64,000 bases of DNA. Origin: Flagellimonas meishanensis. Its GTDB lineage: Bacteria > Bacteroidota > Bacteroidia > Flavobacteriales > Flavobacteriaceae. The notes under the pieces were generated by a model. It was given only the letters and a program-made list of their open reading frames with translations. It had not been told where the DNA came from and searched no databases. The stretch covers positions 558,001 to 622,000 of the forward strand of contig NZ_JAINVW010000001.1 of NCBI RefSeq assembly GCF_019880545.1. The letters run 5' to 3'. Of this stretch, positions 33,163 through 41,483 are shown in pieces; the first letter of the stretch is position 1; every line of letters begins with the position of its first letter. The translations under genes and the position numbers were made by a program.

Positions 33163-34248
33163 ATGCAAGTCTCCACATTTTATGGATGGTGGCAATTCTC
33201 GGTGTGTCTTTTCGCATTTCTTGCGTTATTGTCCATTTGGTACCATATAGGTAAAAAGCAGGATGATTTTGGCCAGGTATGGTTGGCACTATCGATTCTG
33301 TGCTGGTCGGCCTCCGGTCTAGTTGAAATCATTTCATGGGAAAACATGACGCCGGGCCTACATTTCAAAGAAGGGCTTCGGAGTGTGTTTTCCCTCTTGA
33401 ACAGTCTTTTTATACTTCTTGCACTACCATGGTTCAGATATTTGCCTAAAGTACTTGCCCCGATAATAAAGTCCAAGTTTTGGCCCTATACCATCGGAAT
33501 TCCGTTTGTGTTTGCCCTTCTTCCCACACTGCAGAAAATGTTCTCCACTAGCAATACAGCCATTATCAGTGAATTGGATGTGTATTATGCATTTTTGACC
33601 CTGTTTTTTTTAGGGTTTGTCCTTTGGGAGTCATTTGAAAAAAGAAGATTGCCGCTATTGGGGTGGCTTTCAATAGTGACAATTGCAATAACCTTGTTGG
33701 CCCAGATATACAAGCTCTTGGACAATAGGATAAACCTACTCTTGTTTTCTGCCATATTCAAGACATCCCTGATCATGCTTTTCTTTGCCCTGGCACTGAG
33801 CTGGGTAAAGGAACTTACGGAAACAATGATTCCTGCGGCCTACCAGTTGAAACTCCGTTTTCTCAAAACAAGTGGATTGGAAAAAAATAGATTTCAAGTT
33901 TCGGTGTTGGGATTTGCTGGAAAAGAGGATAGGGTAGTACAGCTCACGCCAACCCATTATAGACTGTTTAAGCTCTTTGCCGAACGAAGGCTTGGTGATA
34001 CCGAAGGTTGGCTTGAAATAAAGCCCAAAAACTTTGATGTTTCCAAAACATATGACATCAATGACCATAATGAGATAAAAAGACTTATGGTTGTCTTGTT
34101 GGATGGTCTGTTTGGCAAACAGTGCTGGACAAAAGAGAAGCATTTCAAGCCCTTGAAAGCCACGTTGTTCGAAATGTCCAAACATAGGGAAAGAAGAATC
34201 AGGCTATTACTCCCCAAAGAGAACATAACCATCGAGAATGATGGCTAG
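33163..34248 (+). CDS. Multi-TM membrane protein with cytoplasmic C-terminal domain
   Basis: From ATG 33163 the protein has 361 residues; a TTG at 33145 would add six. Six or seven hydrophobic helices span residues ~5-215. A ~145-residue soluble tail (RFQVSVLGFAGKEDRVVQLTPTHYRLFKLFAERRLG; NDHNEIKRLMVVLLDGLFG; FKPLKATLFEMSKHRERRIRLLL) looks like winged-helix or other DNA/ligand-binding alpha-beta structure. By layout it could be a membrane-bound regulator for the AGCS symporter that follows 103 bp later on the same strand. No family is recognised. Confidence 0.72.
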   Translation: MQVSTFYGWWQFSVCLFAFLALLSIWYHIGKKQDDFGQVWLALSILCWSASGLVEIISWENMTPGLHFKEGLRSVFSLLNSLFILLALPWFRYLPKVLAPIIKSKFWPYTIGIPFVFALLPTLQKMFSTSNTAIISELDVYYAFLTLFFLGFVLWESFEKRRLPLLGWLSIVTIAITLLAQIYKLLDNRINLLLFSAIFKTSLIMLFFALALSWVKELTETMIPAAYQLKLRFLKTSGLEKNRFQVSVLGFAGKEDRVVQLTPTHYRLFKLFAERRLGDTEGWLEIKPKNFDVSKTYDINDHNEIKRLMVVLLDGLFGKQCWTKEKHFKPLKATLFEMSKHRERRIRLLLPKENITIENDG

Positions 34249-34351
34249 ACCCCCATTTGTCAGTTTTGACGTTACCGACATTTTCATATTCATTCCGACA
34301 TGGACCGGTTAATCCAATTCTGCTGTTGAAATTTCAGAAACATTTTGGATC

Positions 34352-35965
34352 ATGGTCACACGATTTCGTTTTCAGGAAACTTCAACGGCACAAGGGTTTG
34401 CCTCTTCCATTGAAAAAGGTCTTGATGAGAAAATCAATGATGCCTTTATGCCCTTTGCGGTATGGTGGGAAAAATTGATTCTTTCTGAGGTGGACCTGTT
34501 TGGCATGGGTATTCCAGTGGTTTTGATACTACTTATTCTGGGAGCCCTGTTTTTTACCCTCTATTTTGGTTTTGTCAACCTCCGCCATTTTCCAACAGCC
34601 ATACAGGTAGTCAGGGGGAAGTTTGATGAATTGGAGCAAGAGGCGAAAAGGTTAAAACCAGTGGTCTATGAAGTGGATGGGAATCTGAAAGGAACCATAA
34701 AGGACGAGGGGCATTTGGGCGAGGTCAATCACTTCCAAGCCCTGGCAACCGCGGTGTCAGGTACTGTTGGCCTTGGCAATATTGCTTTGGTCGCGGTGGC
34801 CATTTCCATTGGGGGACCTGGGGCTACCTTTTGGATGATCTTGGCAGGTTTACTGGGAATGTCAACAAAGTTTGTGGAATGTACACTCGGAGTAAAATAC
34901 CGTGATATAGACAGTAAAGGGACAGTTTTTGGCGGGCCCATGTATTATTTGTCCCGGGGACTGAAGGAAAAGGGTCTCGGACTTTTGGGCAAGTTCTTGG
35001 CCATGGTCTTTGCCGTCCTCTGTGTCGGAGCATCCTTTGGCGGCGGCAATGCCTTTCAAAGTAATCAAGCAGCAGCTCAAATTATGGGGTCATTTGGTCT
35101 TTCCGGTCCGGCAACAGGAACCATAATCGGATTGGTGTTTGCCCTTTTTTCGGGAATTGTCATTATCGGGGGCATTAAACGGATAGCCAAAGTGACGGAA
35201 AAAGTGGTGCCCCTTATGGCCATTTTGTATGTTGGGGCTTCACTTTTCATTATTTTTTCCAAAATCGAATTGGTCGATGATGTCTTCAGGTTGATTCTGT
35301 CCGAAGCCTTTGAACCTGTGGCAACCATATCTGGAGGGTTCGTGGGGGTCATGATCCAGGGTTTTAGGCGCGCGGCGTTTTCAAATGAGGCCGGGGCAGG
35401 CTCAGCGGCAATAGCACACTCCGCGGTCAATACTGCCTATCCGGCCTCGGAAGGATTAGTTGGCCTATTGGAGCCCTTCATCGACACTGTTTTGGTCTGT
35501 TCCATGACAGCAGTGGTGATCATTCTTTTTAATATGGATGGTACATTTATCTATGGAAACGTAGTGAACGGAGAGGCCCTTTTTCAGGATGGAAGCCGTT
35601 TGGGAGGGGTCAACATCACCTCCCTGGCTTTTGAAAGCTCGATCAATGGTTCGTCCTATGTCCTGATGATTGCCGTCTGCATGTTTGCGTTTTCAACCAT
35701 TCTGTCCTGGTCCTATTATGGTCTGCAAGCTTGGAAATATCTTTTTGGCCGTGGAAAACTAACCGATTTGACTTATAAATTGCTGTTTCTGGTTTTCACG
35801 GTATTGGGTGCGGCAATCACTTTGGACGCAGTGATAAAGTTTTCCGATGCCATGATACTGGCTTTGGTTTTCCCAAATATGATAGGGCTATTGATTCTGT
35901 TTCCCAAGGTAAAAAAAGAACTTGCGCAGTATATTGCTCTTATCACAAAAACCGTATCAAAGTGA
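34352..35965 (+). CDS. AGCS-family alanine/glycine:cation symporter
   Basis: This 537-residue inner-membrane protein has ~11 TM segments. Family signatures include NHFQALATAVSGTVGLGNIALVAVAI, GGPGATFWMILAGLLGMSTKFVECTLGVKYR, a GGPMYYL loop, and the AGCS block GFRRAAFSNEAGAGSAAIAHSA. It imports alanine or glycine with Na+ or H+. The first ~45 residues are hydrophilic, as in other Bacteroidetes members, supporting ATG 34352. An array junction motif starts 6 bp after its stop. Confidence 0.95.
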   Translation: MVTRFRFQETSTAQGFASSIEKGLDEKINDAFMPFAVWWEKLILSEVDLFGMGIPVVLILLILGALFFTLYFGFVNLRHFPTAIQVVRGKFDELEQEAKRLKPVVYEVDGNLKGTIKDEGHLGEVNHFQALATAVSGTVGLGNIALVAVAISIGGPGATFWMILAGLLGMSTKFVECTLGVKYRDIDSKGTVFGGPMYYLSRGLKEKGLGLLGKFLAMVFAVLCVGASFGGGNAFQSNQAAAQIMGSFGLSGPATGTIIGLVFALFSGIVIIGGIKRIAKVTEKVVPLMAILYVGASLFIIFSKIELVDDVFRLILSEAFEPVATISGGFVGVMIQGFRRAAFSNEAGAGSAAIAHSAVNTAYPASEGLVGLLEPFIDTVLVCSMTAVVIILFNMDGTFIYGNVVNGEALFQDGSRLGGVNITSLAFESSINGSSYVLMIAVCMFAFSTILSWSYYGLQAWKYLFGRGKLTDLTYKLLFLVFTVLGAAITLDAVIKFSDAMILALVFPNMIGLLILFPKVKKELAQYIALITKTVSK

Positions 35966-35971
35966 GAAAGA

Positions 35972-35989
35972 ATCGTTTACTTGAACTTT
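35972..35989 (+). repeat. Array junction motif, one mismatch
   Basis: ATCGTTTACTTGAACTTT lies between the AGCS stop and the minus-strand gene at 36039, resuming the array after the plus-strand interruption. Confidence 0.75.
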
Positions 35990-36038
35990 TAATGCTTTGG
36001 GGTTGGTCCATGTTCAGTTTTAATAAAATTTTGCTTAC

Positions 36039-36605
36039 TTATCTTAGGTTCTCAGGTGGACAAAGTGGAGGAGGCCCTTTAAATCCAAATTTGTCAGACA
36101 CTTTTACTATTTCAGGCACATAATTTTTCCAATTGCCAAGCCACCATTCTTCTATTTCTTTATCGCCCGTTATCAGTTTCTGATTTTCAAAATTTACAGT
36201 TTTATCGTCCCAATTATATTTTATTGATGCTTTGAGCACAAAATAATACCTTCCTCTTTCATAATCTTCACCACTTCTTTTACTTAAGATTTTCATTGCT
36301 GGAATAGTCAAGTCGATGATGTTTTCCTTATCCGTCAAGTAAAAGTATGGGTGTGCATAGGTGTGCTCCGATACACTATTAAAACTAAGTTCTTGATTTG
36401 TGAACATACTTTTGAATTCTTCAAAATTTTCTAAATCATTAATTTGAAGTAATTCACCTATTTGTTCTACATTTCCATTTAAAATCAATTCACGAATTTT
36501 TCCCGTTTCTATAAATATTTGATTGAATTCTTTTTTTGTTAATTCTTGTCCAGACATTATTGGGGCTATAATTAATGCAAATAGAGCGGTAAATAAGTTC
36601 TTCAT
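36039..36605 (-). CDS. Hypothetical exported protein
   Basis: From ATG 36605 the protein has 188 residues with a signal peptide (MKNLFTALFALIIAPIMSGQ). An upstream ATG at 36632 would put nine residues before the signal. Helices (KKEFNQIFIETGKIRELILNG) are followed by strands ending ENQKLITGDKEIEEWWLGNWKNYVPEI. The C-terminus carries a GPPPLCPPE tail. No family is recognised. Array gene. Confidence 0.72.
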   Translation of the reverse strand: MKNLFTALFALIIAPIMSGQELTKKEFNQIFIETGKIRELILNGNVEQIGELLQINDLENFEEFKSMFTNQELSFNSVSEHTYAHPYFYLTDKENIIDLTIPAMKILSKRSGEDYERGRYYFVLKASIKYNWDDKTVNFENQKLITGDKEIEEWWLGNWKNYVPEIVKVSDKFGFKGPPPLCPPENLR

Positions 36606-36636
36606 AATATTGGTTGCTGCTGGTTTTTTCAATTGT

Positions 36637-37161
36637 TTAAGTTATTATCGCCTTTATTTTAAAAAGCTTTTGCCCTTTTTCTGCCAAGTTACTTGTATAC
36701 TTCTCATCGAAAAAATCTTTGAGAAAATCCCAGTCACTTGCGTTAATGCTTCCATTTCCATTCATATCCAGATTTTCAATGATGTTCAATTGACCTACAA
36801 ATACTAGATTTTCTCTGAATTTAATAAAGTCTTTTCGCCATATGGTCAGTCCATATGACCCAAGGAAATATGGTTTGATTTCAGGATGAACAGACCACAT
36901 AATTACCAGCTCATTTTCTGAATATCCAAAGGTGCTGTCTTTCCTATTGCCAATGCCATAAAAACAACTTTCTTGGATTTCCTCTAGATTTGGCAATTCT
37001 TCTTGGTTTGTGGAAAGTGCAGCAAAAGTGAAATAATGGGGGCTTCTTTCCTTGAATGTACTCGTGCAAAGCAATGCCTTGTATCTCTGGTCGTTTGCTT
37101 TAAAAGCTATAACATCGCCTTTATTCACTTCTTTAACATTTCTCATGGTTTTGGCATCCAT
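36637..37161 (-). CDS. Hypothetical protein with an EF-hand-like loop
   Basis: The start is set at ATG 37161 (MDAKTMRNVKEV), because the longer frame to 37218 would translate through the junction motif. The 174-residue soluble protein contains NKGDVIAFKANDQRYKALLCT and, near the C-terminus, NLDMNGNGSINASDWDFLKDFF, whose D-x-N-x-N-G-x-I-x-x-x-D loop matches a calcium-binding EF-hand/dockerin-type loop. Function unknown. Array gene. Confidence 0.7.
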   Translation of the reverse strand: MDAKTMRNVKEVNKGDVIAFKANDQRYKALLCTSTFKERSPHYFTFAALSTNQEELPNLEEIQESCFYGIGNRKDSTFGYSENELVIMWSVHPEIKPYFLGSYGLTIWRKDFIKFRENLVFVGQLNIIENLDMNGNGSINASDWDFLKDFFDEKYTSNLAEKGQKLFKIKAIIT

Positions 37162-37163
37162 CA

Positions 37164-37181
37164 ATCGTTTATTTGAACTTT
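37164..37181 (+). repeat. Array junction motif, exact
   Basis: ATCGTTTATTTGAACTTT lies 2 bp before ATG 37161. This copy argues for the shorter start of the EF-hand-like gene. Confidence 0.83.
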
Positions 37182-37225
37182 GATTAATTGCAGCTATAAA
37201 TATAGCCCTTGTTACCATACGCTTT

Positions 37226-37867
37226 TTAATCCGTCAGCACAGAGTTTGAGTTCAAATCAAACCAGCTTTTTGAAATCAAAATGCCTTTTTCGTCAAACTC
37301 GGCTGTCATTAGGGGAGCACCCATGTTATAGTATATCACCGATTTCACATGTCCATTTTCATGCCACTCCGTCCATATCCCATTTTCATAACCGCCTTCC
37401 TTTTCTCCGTCGGTCTTTGGATTTCCGCTGTCATAGAATTCTAGTATTTTTTCATTGAAAGGAATTGGTTCAATCGTTTTATCAGTTCGTATAAATTCCA
37501 GTTTATTTTTGAAAATGACCAGGTCACCAACTTCCTCCATTGAAAATTGGTTTTGGGAGTATTCGAGTATTCTGTATTTCTGATTTCCAATTGTTAACGT
37601 CGAATCCGAAATCAAATAGTTCGCCTTGAATTGTCCAAAATCGTATTTAATATCTAGTATTCCATCCTTTTGAAAGAAATAGATGCTTCTGGAAACATGA
37701 TCTGTTTCGTTTTGCTCGTTTGATTTTAACAAAATTTCTGGGTCTATTTTTGGTTTTTCATGTTCCCAGGTCCCAAGTATTTGGTTTTTAAATGATTCTT
37801 GTCCACTCAAAGTAATTGGTACAATAAATAGAATTGAAAAAAGTGTATAGTAAATTGAATTTTTCAA
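37226..37867 (-). CDS. Hypothetical exported protein with MORN-like segment
   Basis: This 213-residue protein has a signal peptide ending TLSGQ. The first part resembles lipocalin-like 'does the disease worsen' style beta strands (ILGTWEHEKPKIDPEIL; YFFQKDGILDIKYDFG; TLTIGNQKYRILEYSQ). The second part (DSGNPKTDGEKEGGYENGIWTEWHENGHVKSVIYYNMG) is a MORN/antitoxin-like repeat of the KxGxWxxWxxNG type. Function unknown. Array gene. Confidence 0.75.
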   Translation of the reverse strand: MKNSIYYTLFSILFIVPITLSGQESFKNQILGTWEHEKPKIDPEILLKSNEQNETDHVSRSIYFFQKDGILDIKYDFGQFKANYLISDSTLTIGNQKYRILEYSQNQFSMEEVGDLVIFKNKLEFIRTDKTIEPIPFNEKILEFYDSGNPKTDGEKEGGYENGIWTEWHENGHVKSVIYYNMGAPLMTAEFDEKGILISKSWFDLNSNSVLTD

Positions 37868-37964
37868 AATGTGTCGTAATTAGTTTGTATGGATTTTTAA
37901 TACATCTATATACCTCCTAAAACCAATAAAATCCATGTAATTGATAATCGTTTATTTGAACTTA
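37868..37964 (+). repeat. Junction repeat module, one-mismatch core
   Basis: Blocks AATTAGTTTGTATGGAT, TTTTAATACATCTATAT, AAAATCCATGTAATTGATA and the core ATCGTTTATTTGAACTTA (37947-37964) follow the same order as in the other full modules. Confidence 0.72.
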
Positions 37965-37969
37965 GCTTT

Positions 37970-38290
37970 TTAAATACCCACTATTTTCATCTTCCAGAAA
38001 TAGATAATCAAGGTTATACTTCCAGCTATAATTGTCACCATACTCTTCTTAAGACCTTTTGCCACCAACATGAATGACAGCCCTAAGACCAGAATAATTC
38101 CTCCATGATAGATAGGTTGATACAATTCAGTGAAAATTGATTTTTGACCGTCTAATCCATCTAGTATATGAGTGGAAGTATCTTCTAAAACGTAGAAGAT
38201 CCCTAAAAGCATAAAAAGAATCCAACCAATGAATACGTTCGCAATTACTGAAATCCAATTCTTTATTATGTAGTTTTTTAGCCGATTCAT
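37970..38290 (-). CDS. Small hypothetical membrane protein
   Basis: This 106-residue protein has three hydrophobic segments (ISVIANVFIGWILFMLLGIFYV; YHGGIILVLGLSFMLVA; TIIAGSITLIIYFWKM) after a basic N-terminus. No family is recognised. Junction motifs flank it on both sides. It is the last array gene before the defence island. Confidence 0.7.
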   Translation of the reverse strand: MNRLKNYIIKNWISVIANVFIGWILFMLLGIFYVLEDTSTHILDGLDGQKSIFTELYQPIYHGGIILVLGLSFMLVAKGLKKSMVTIIAGSITLIIYFWKMKIVGI

Positions 38291-38294
38291 TAAA

Positions 38295-38312
38295 ATCGTT
38301 TTTCTGAACTTT
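38295..38312 (+). repeat. Array junction motif, two mismatches; last copy
   Basis: ATCGTTTTTCTGAACTTT lies between the membrane protein gene and the 3' end of the restriction-like gene at 38355. No copies were seen to the right of this point. Confidence 0.68.
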
Positions 38313-38354
38313 GATTTTTAGCCTTTATGACAATCTGGTATAAAAAGCGATAAT

Positions 38355-39512
38355 TCAAACTAGATTGAACGATAAATAATCGTTTTCTTGGTCGAACCTA
38401 TACTCAACAAGTCTTACATTATTCCATGTCGAAGGAACGGCCGGTCTAAAACCTTTAATGAAATTCCTCTCTGATAATTCTTCAAGACTTAAGGAGACTT
38501 CTGGACTAAAAGAATGTCCTAAAAGAAACGCTTCTATCATGTCATATTCCCCAAATGCATATTCATTTTTTACCCAATCAACATATTTCATGAGTTGAAG
38601 AATATCCTGCCGTGAGATGTTTCCTTTCTTTATTTCAACAATCAAGTATTTGGATATTATCGGTCTTTGTCCTCCGACAAAACGATAACCAAAAACATCC
38701 ATTTTATCCATATAATCAATTGGTTTAAATGGTGATGCTATGACTTGATGTGTCAAATAATCCCAGTTTCCAAAAACTTCCCGAGCATTCCCAGTATTAT
38801 TACTTAGTTGATAAATGAGTGCGGCTTCTACAGCCATTTCGTGTCTGAGACTACCATTTTCTAAATTAATGGTACTCAAAAACGGAGCTAAACTGAAACC
38901 ATACTCATTTTCTTGCAATTTCCGTTGTACTAAAAAATGACGTTCCTCAATAAATGAATTAAATATTGTTTCATTGTTTGGATTGCTTATCACACTTTCG
39001 TTTCTTCTCAGTAATATGTCTAAAAATGCTTGGTTTTCTTCATCTCCAAATTTTATAAAACTCAACTTCCAAAATGCCCTAAGAATTTTAAACTTGTTCG
39101 GAGATGACCCTAGAACTTCATCCATATCAATACCGAGTTGAAAAAAATAAGGACTTGGCTCAAAGAAACAAACGAATCTACAGTTAATTGAATTTGGACC
39201 AGTATTAAGAAGTAGATTATTCTGTACTTCCTCGTATTCATAATTTACCGGTAGGTTTGAACTTGGATAGTTCAGATACTTGCAATCGCCATCAATGTTC
39301 TTTAATTTTCCAACACCGTAAATCTTCCGATCAATAAAGAAGAAAACATTATCCCCTTCTTTCATGGAGGCATAATCAGAAAATGTTCCCTCAACCGGAG
39401 CAGACCAAGTATTATTATTTCTTGGCATTGGAAGCTTAGTCGCGTAAGCACCATTTTCGATACAGCGTACGAGGGATTCCTCACTATCTAAACCAAATAA
39501 GTAGCCTGCCAC
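38355..39512 (-). CDS. Putative restriction endonuclease: EVE/PUA-like domain plus PD-(D/E)XK-like domain
   Basis: This is a 385-residue protein. The N-terminus (MAGYLFGLDSEESLVRCIENGAYATKLP, then SDYASMKEGDNVFFFIDRKIYGVGKLKNI, residues 1-72) has the layout of EVE/YTH/PUA-like modified-base readers. The C-terminal part contains MDVFGYR (Asp272) and YLIVEIKKGNISRQDILQLMKYVDWV (Glu293, Lys295), a D...ExK pattern as in NucS/DUF91-type nucleases. It starts 3 bp after the methyltransferase stop, so the two form a restriction-modification pair. Cleavage of DNA, perhaps guided by modification, is inferred. Confidence 0.72.
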   Translation of the reverse strand: MAGYLFGLDSEESLVRCIENGAYATKLPMPRNNNTWSAPVEGTFSDYASMKEGDNVFFFIDRKIYGVGKLKNIDGDCKYLNYPSSNLPVNYEYEEVQNNLLLNTGPNSINCRFVCFFEPSPYFFQLGIDMDEVLGSSPNKFKILRAFWKLSFIKFGDEENQAFLDILLRRNESVISNPNNETIFNSFIEERHFLVQRKLQENEYGFSLAPFLSTINLENGSLRHEMAVEAALIYQLSNNTGNAREVFGNWDYLTHQVIASPFKPIDYMDKMDVFGYRFVGGQRPIISKYLIVEIKKGNISRQDILQLMKYVDWVKNEYAFGEYDMIEAFLLGHSFSPEVSLSLEELSERNFIKGFRPAVPSTWNNVRLVEYRFDQENDYLSFNLV

Positions 39513-39515
39513 TAT

Positions 39516-40751
39516 TTAAAAAACTTTCTTGTAAAGGGACTTGCCAATCCTTTCCACGATACCTACAACCAAAGCATTTCCCATGAAAAAGGCTCTTTTT
39601 GAATCAGTAATACCTTCAAGTTTTGTGTGGTTTTCAGGAAACATATTTAATCTTTCCAATTCAACCGGTGTCAGTCTCCTTAAACCTCGGTCAGATTCGA
39701 CAACGTGTTTAAATCTGGAAGGTGATTTTCCTCCTTCGCCTGTTATTATTGTTCTTGACGCATTATCTAATGGGTCCGGATAAATCATACCGCCCTCACT
39801 ATAGTTGTATTGATAACCATCTTTAGTGGTTCTTAGCTCTTTTTTAGCACCTTTAAGATATTCCCATTTGGGTTTGTCTTCTTCACTCAGAAAGAAATCT
39901 TGGGTTACTTCTCCATTCTGCAAAATATCCCCCAATACTTTGTATGGCCCATTGTAACTTGCGTATGTCTTAACCGTATAAACCCTTCCATCAATCATCA
40001 CCCCAGTATTTTCAAAAGGTGATATCTTCCCATTCTTGTTGAAGTTTTTGGTGATTTTTACTAAATCGTTATTCAATTCAAAATGATTGATGACTGGATT
40101 TTGTTCTTCTCTGACAGGAAAAGCATCTGCAATTGTTCCTTCTTCAAAAATCCAATCTTGTTTGTCTGATGACTTTAATCGCGAAAACAGCTGAGTAGAT
40201 TTATGGTAACCAATGAAAAACACTCTTCTTCTTCTTTGAGGCATGCCGTATTCGGCGGCATTAATAACTCTCCATTCAACAGCATAACCTAAATCGTTTA
40301 GACTCTGAAGCATAACTGCAAAATCGCGACCTCTTTGCTTAGCCGGGGATTTTAGAAGCCTATCAACGTTTTCCAAAAAAAGATATCTTGGTTTCTTCTT
40401 TTTCTCTTCTAAAATTCTGTGAATCGTCCACCAAAGAACTCCTTTTTTACCTTTCAGCCCTTTTGAATTAGTTAAAGTCGTGGCAACGGAATAATCTTGG
40501 CAAGGAAAACCGCCGCAAAGTAAGTCGTGATCCGGGATTTCTTCAATTGGTACGGTTGCAATATCCTGGTTTGAATGATTTTCTGCTCCAAATCGAGCTT
40601 CATAAACCATTGAGGCATGTTGTGTTTTGGTCAAAGGTTCCCATTGATTGCTCCAAACAACTTCGTAATTACTTTTTTCGAGTCCTAGACGGAAACCACC
40701 GACCCCGGCAAAAAGCTCAGCTACTTTTAGTTTTTCCTTATTTGTAGACAT
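39516..40751 (-). CDS. DNA (cytosine-5)-methyltransferase
   Basis: This 411-residue protein has the motifs in standard order: I (VAELFAGVGGFRLG), IV with catalytic Cys84 (GGFPCQDYS), VI (FLENVDRLL, 127-133), VIII (QRRRRVFFI, about 172-180), and C-terminal IX/X (RLTPVELERLNMFPENHT; MGNALVVGIVERI). It transfers methyl to C5 of cytosine in an unknown recognition sequence. The target-recognition region spans ~190-340. It is translationally close to the restriction-like gene and follows the 169-residue unknown after 157 bp. Confidence 0.95.
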   Translation of the reverse strand: MSTNKEKLKVAELFAGVGGFRLGLEKSNYEVVWSNQWEPLTKTQHASMVYEARFGAENHSNQDIATVPIEEIPDHDLLCGGFPCQDYSVATTLTNSKGLKGKKGVLWWTIHRILEEKKKKPRYLFLENVDRLLKSPAKQRGRDFAVMLQSLNDLGYAVEWRVINAAEYGMPQRRRRVFFIGYHKSTQLFSRLKSSDKQDWIFEEGTIADAFPVREEQNPVINHFELNNDLVKITKNFNKNGKISPFENTGVMIDGRVYTVKTYASYNGPYKVLGDILQNGEVTQDFFLSEEDKPKWEYLKGAKKELRTTKDGYQYNYSEGGMIYPDPLDNASRTIITGEGGKSPSRFKHVVESDRGLRRLTPVELERLNMFPENHTKLEGITDSKRAFFMGNALVVGIVERIGKSLYKKVF

Positions 40752-40908
40752 AGCTACGCAATCAATTTTTGGGTTCTTATCTATTAATGCATCAGGGAAA
40801 CAATGCTAACCTTTTGACGAATTTAATTATATGTTTTGTCTCAGAACAATACAATATTAAATTTATTTGACATTTTATAGTAATGTTCAGATTTCATCAA
40901 AAAACATT

Positions 40909-41418
40909 TCAAGCATAGAAAGAAGGTCTACTAAAGGAATCCGTAGAATACAGTGTTGGTACCCCGAGGCCATGATTATTGGTTTTTGCCAAAACATCAT
41001 TTAATTCGCATTTTGAAGAAACTTTGGCAAGTGCTCCTTCATAAAACCTTTGAAAAGGTAATTTTCTACCTAATTTTGGCGGAGGGTAATTAATTTCTTC
41101 TTGTAGCGTTATCCAGTAAATTAATTCAATAAATGATTTAGAAAAAAATTTCGTCGTTGCATTCAATCCATTTTTATAGACGTCCTCCAAAGAATGAACC
41201 ACCTTATTAAAATTTTTTGTTGTAGTACCATTATAAATTTTATAAACAACATCTGTGTGGGTTGGAGCCTTCCCATTTATTGTTAGCCTATAGTCACCAA
41301 TACTTTTTTTTCCTGGGTAGTTGATTGTTAGATTACCTACATTGAAGCTATCAGATTCATTTGGTTCTAATTTTGACGCTTTGCCTTTCATGAATTCTAT
41401 ACCTTCTTGATAGTTCAT
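40909..41418 (-). CDS. Unknown protein between HerA and methyltransferase genes
   Basis: This 169-residue soluble protein has no signal. Distinctive stretches are NLTINYPGKKSIGDYRLTINGKAPTHTDVVYKIYNG, an amphipathic helix LEDVYKNGLNATTKFFSKSFIELIYWITLQEE, and KLPFQRFYEGALAKVSSKC. It matches no family I know. It lies 65 bp after the HerA-like gene and before the methyltransferase. In this setting it may be a specificity or adaptor subunit of the defence system; that is inference from position. Confidence 0.65.
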   Translation of the reverse strand: MNYQEGIEFMKGKASKLEPNESDSFNVGNLTINYPGKKSIGDYRLTINGKAPTHTDVVYKIYNGTTTKNFNKVVHSLEDVYKNGLNATTKFFSKSFIELIYWITLQEEINYPPPKLGRKLPFQRFYEGALAKVSSKCELNDVLAKTNNHGLGVPTLYSTDSFSRPSFYA

Positions 41419-41483
41419 TCTAATTCATTTTAATGATTAAACTGATTAAATCCATATAACATAGAAAGCATATTTTATTTTGT

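Noticed and set aside
34257..34478. 73-codon plus-strand frame before the AGCS gene
   Set aside because: It overlaps the AGCS gene in another frame and lacks any recognisable pattern.
18756..38312. The 18-bp repeats as a CRISPR array
   Set aside because: Spacing is irregular (hundreds to thousands of bases), the 'spacers' are whole genes, and no cas genes are present.
18756..38312. The 18-bp repeats as plain promoters
   Set aside because: Neither strand holds a TAnnTTTG with a correctly spaced -33 TTTG, and several copies overlap stop or start codons where a promoter for the next gene would not fit. Not fully excluded.
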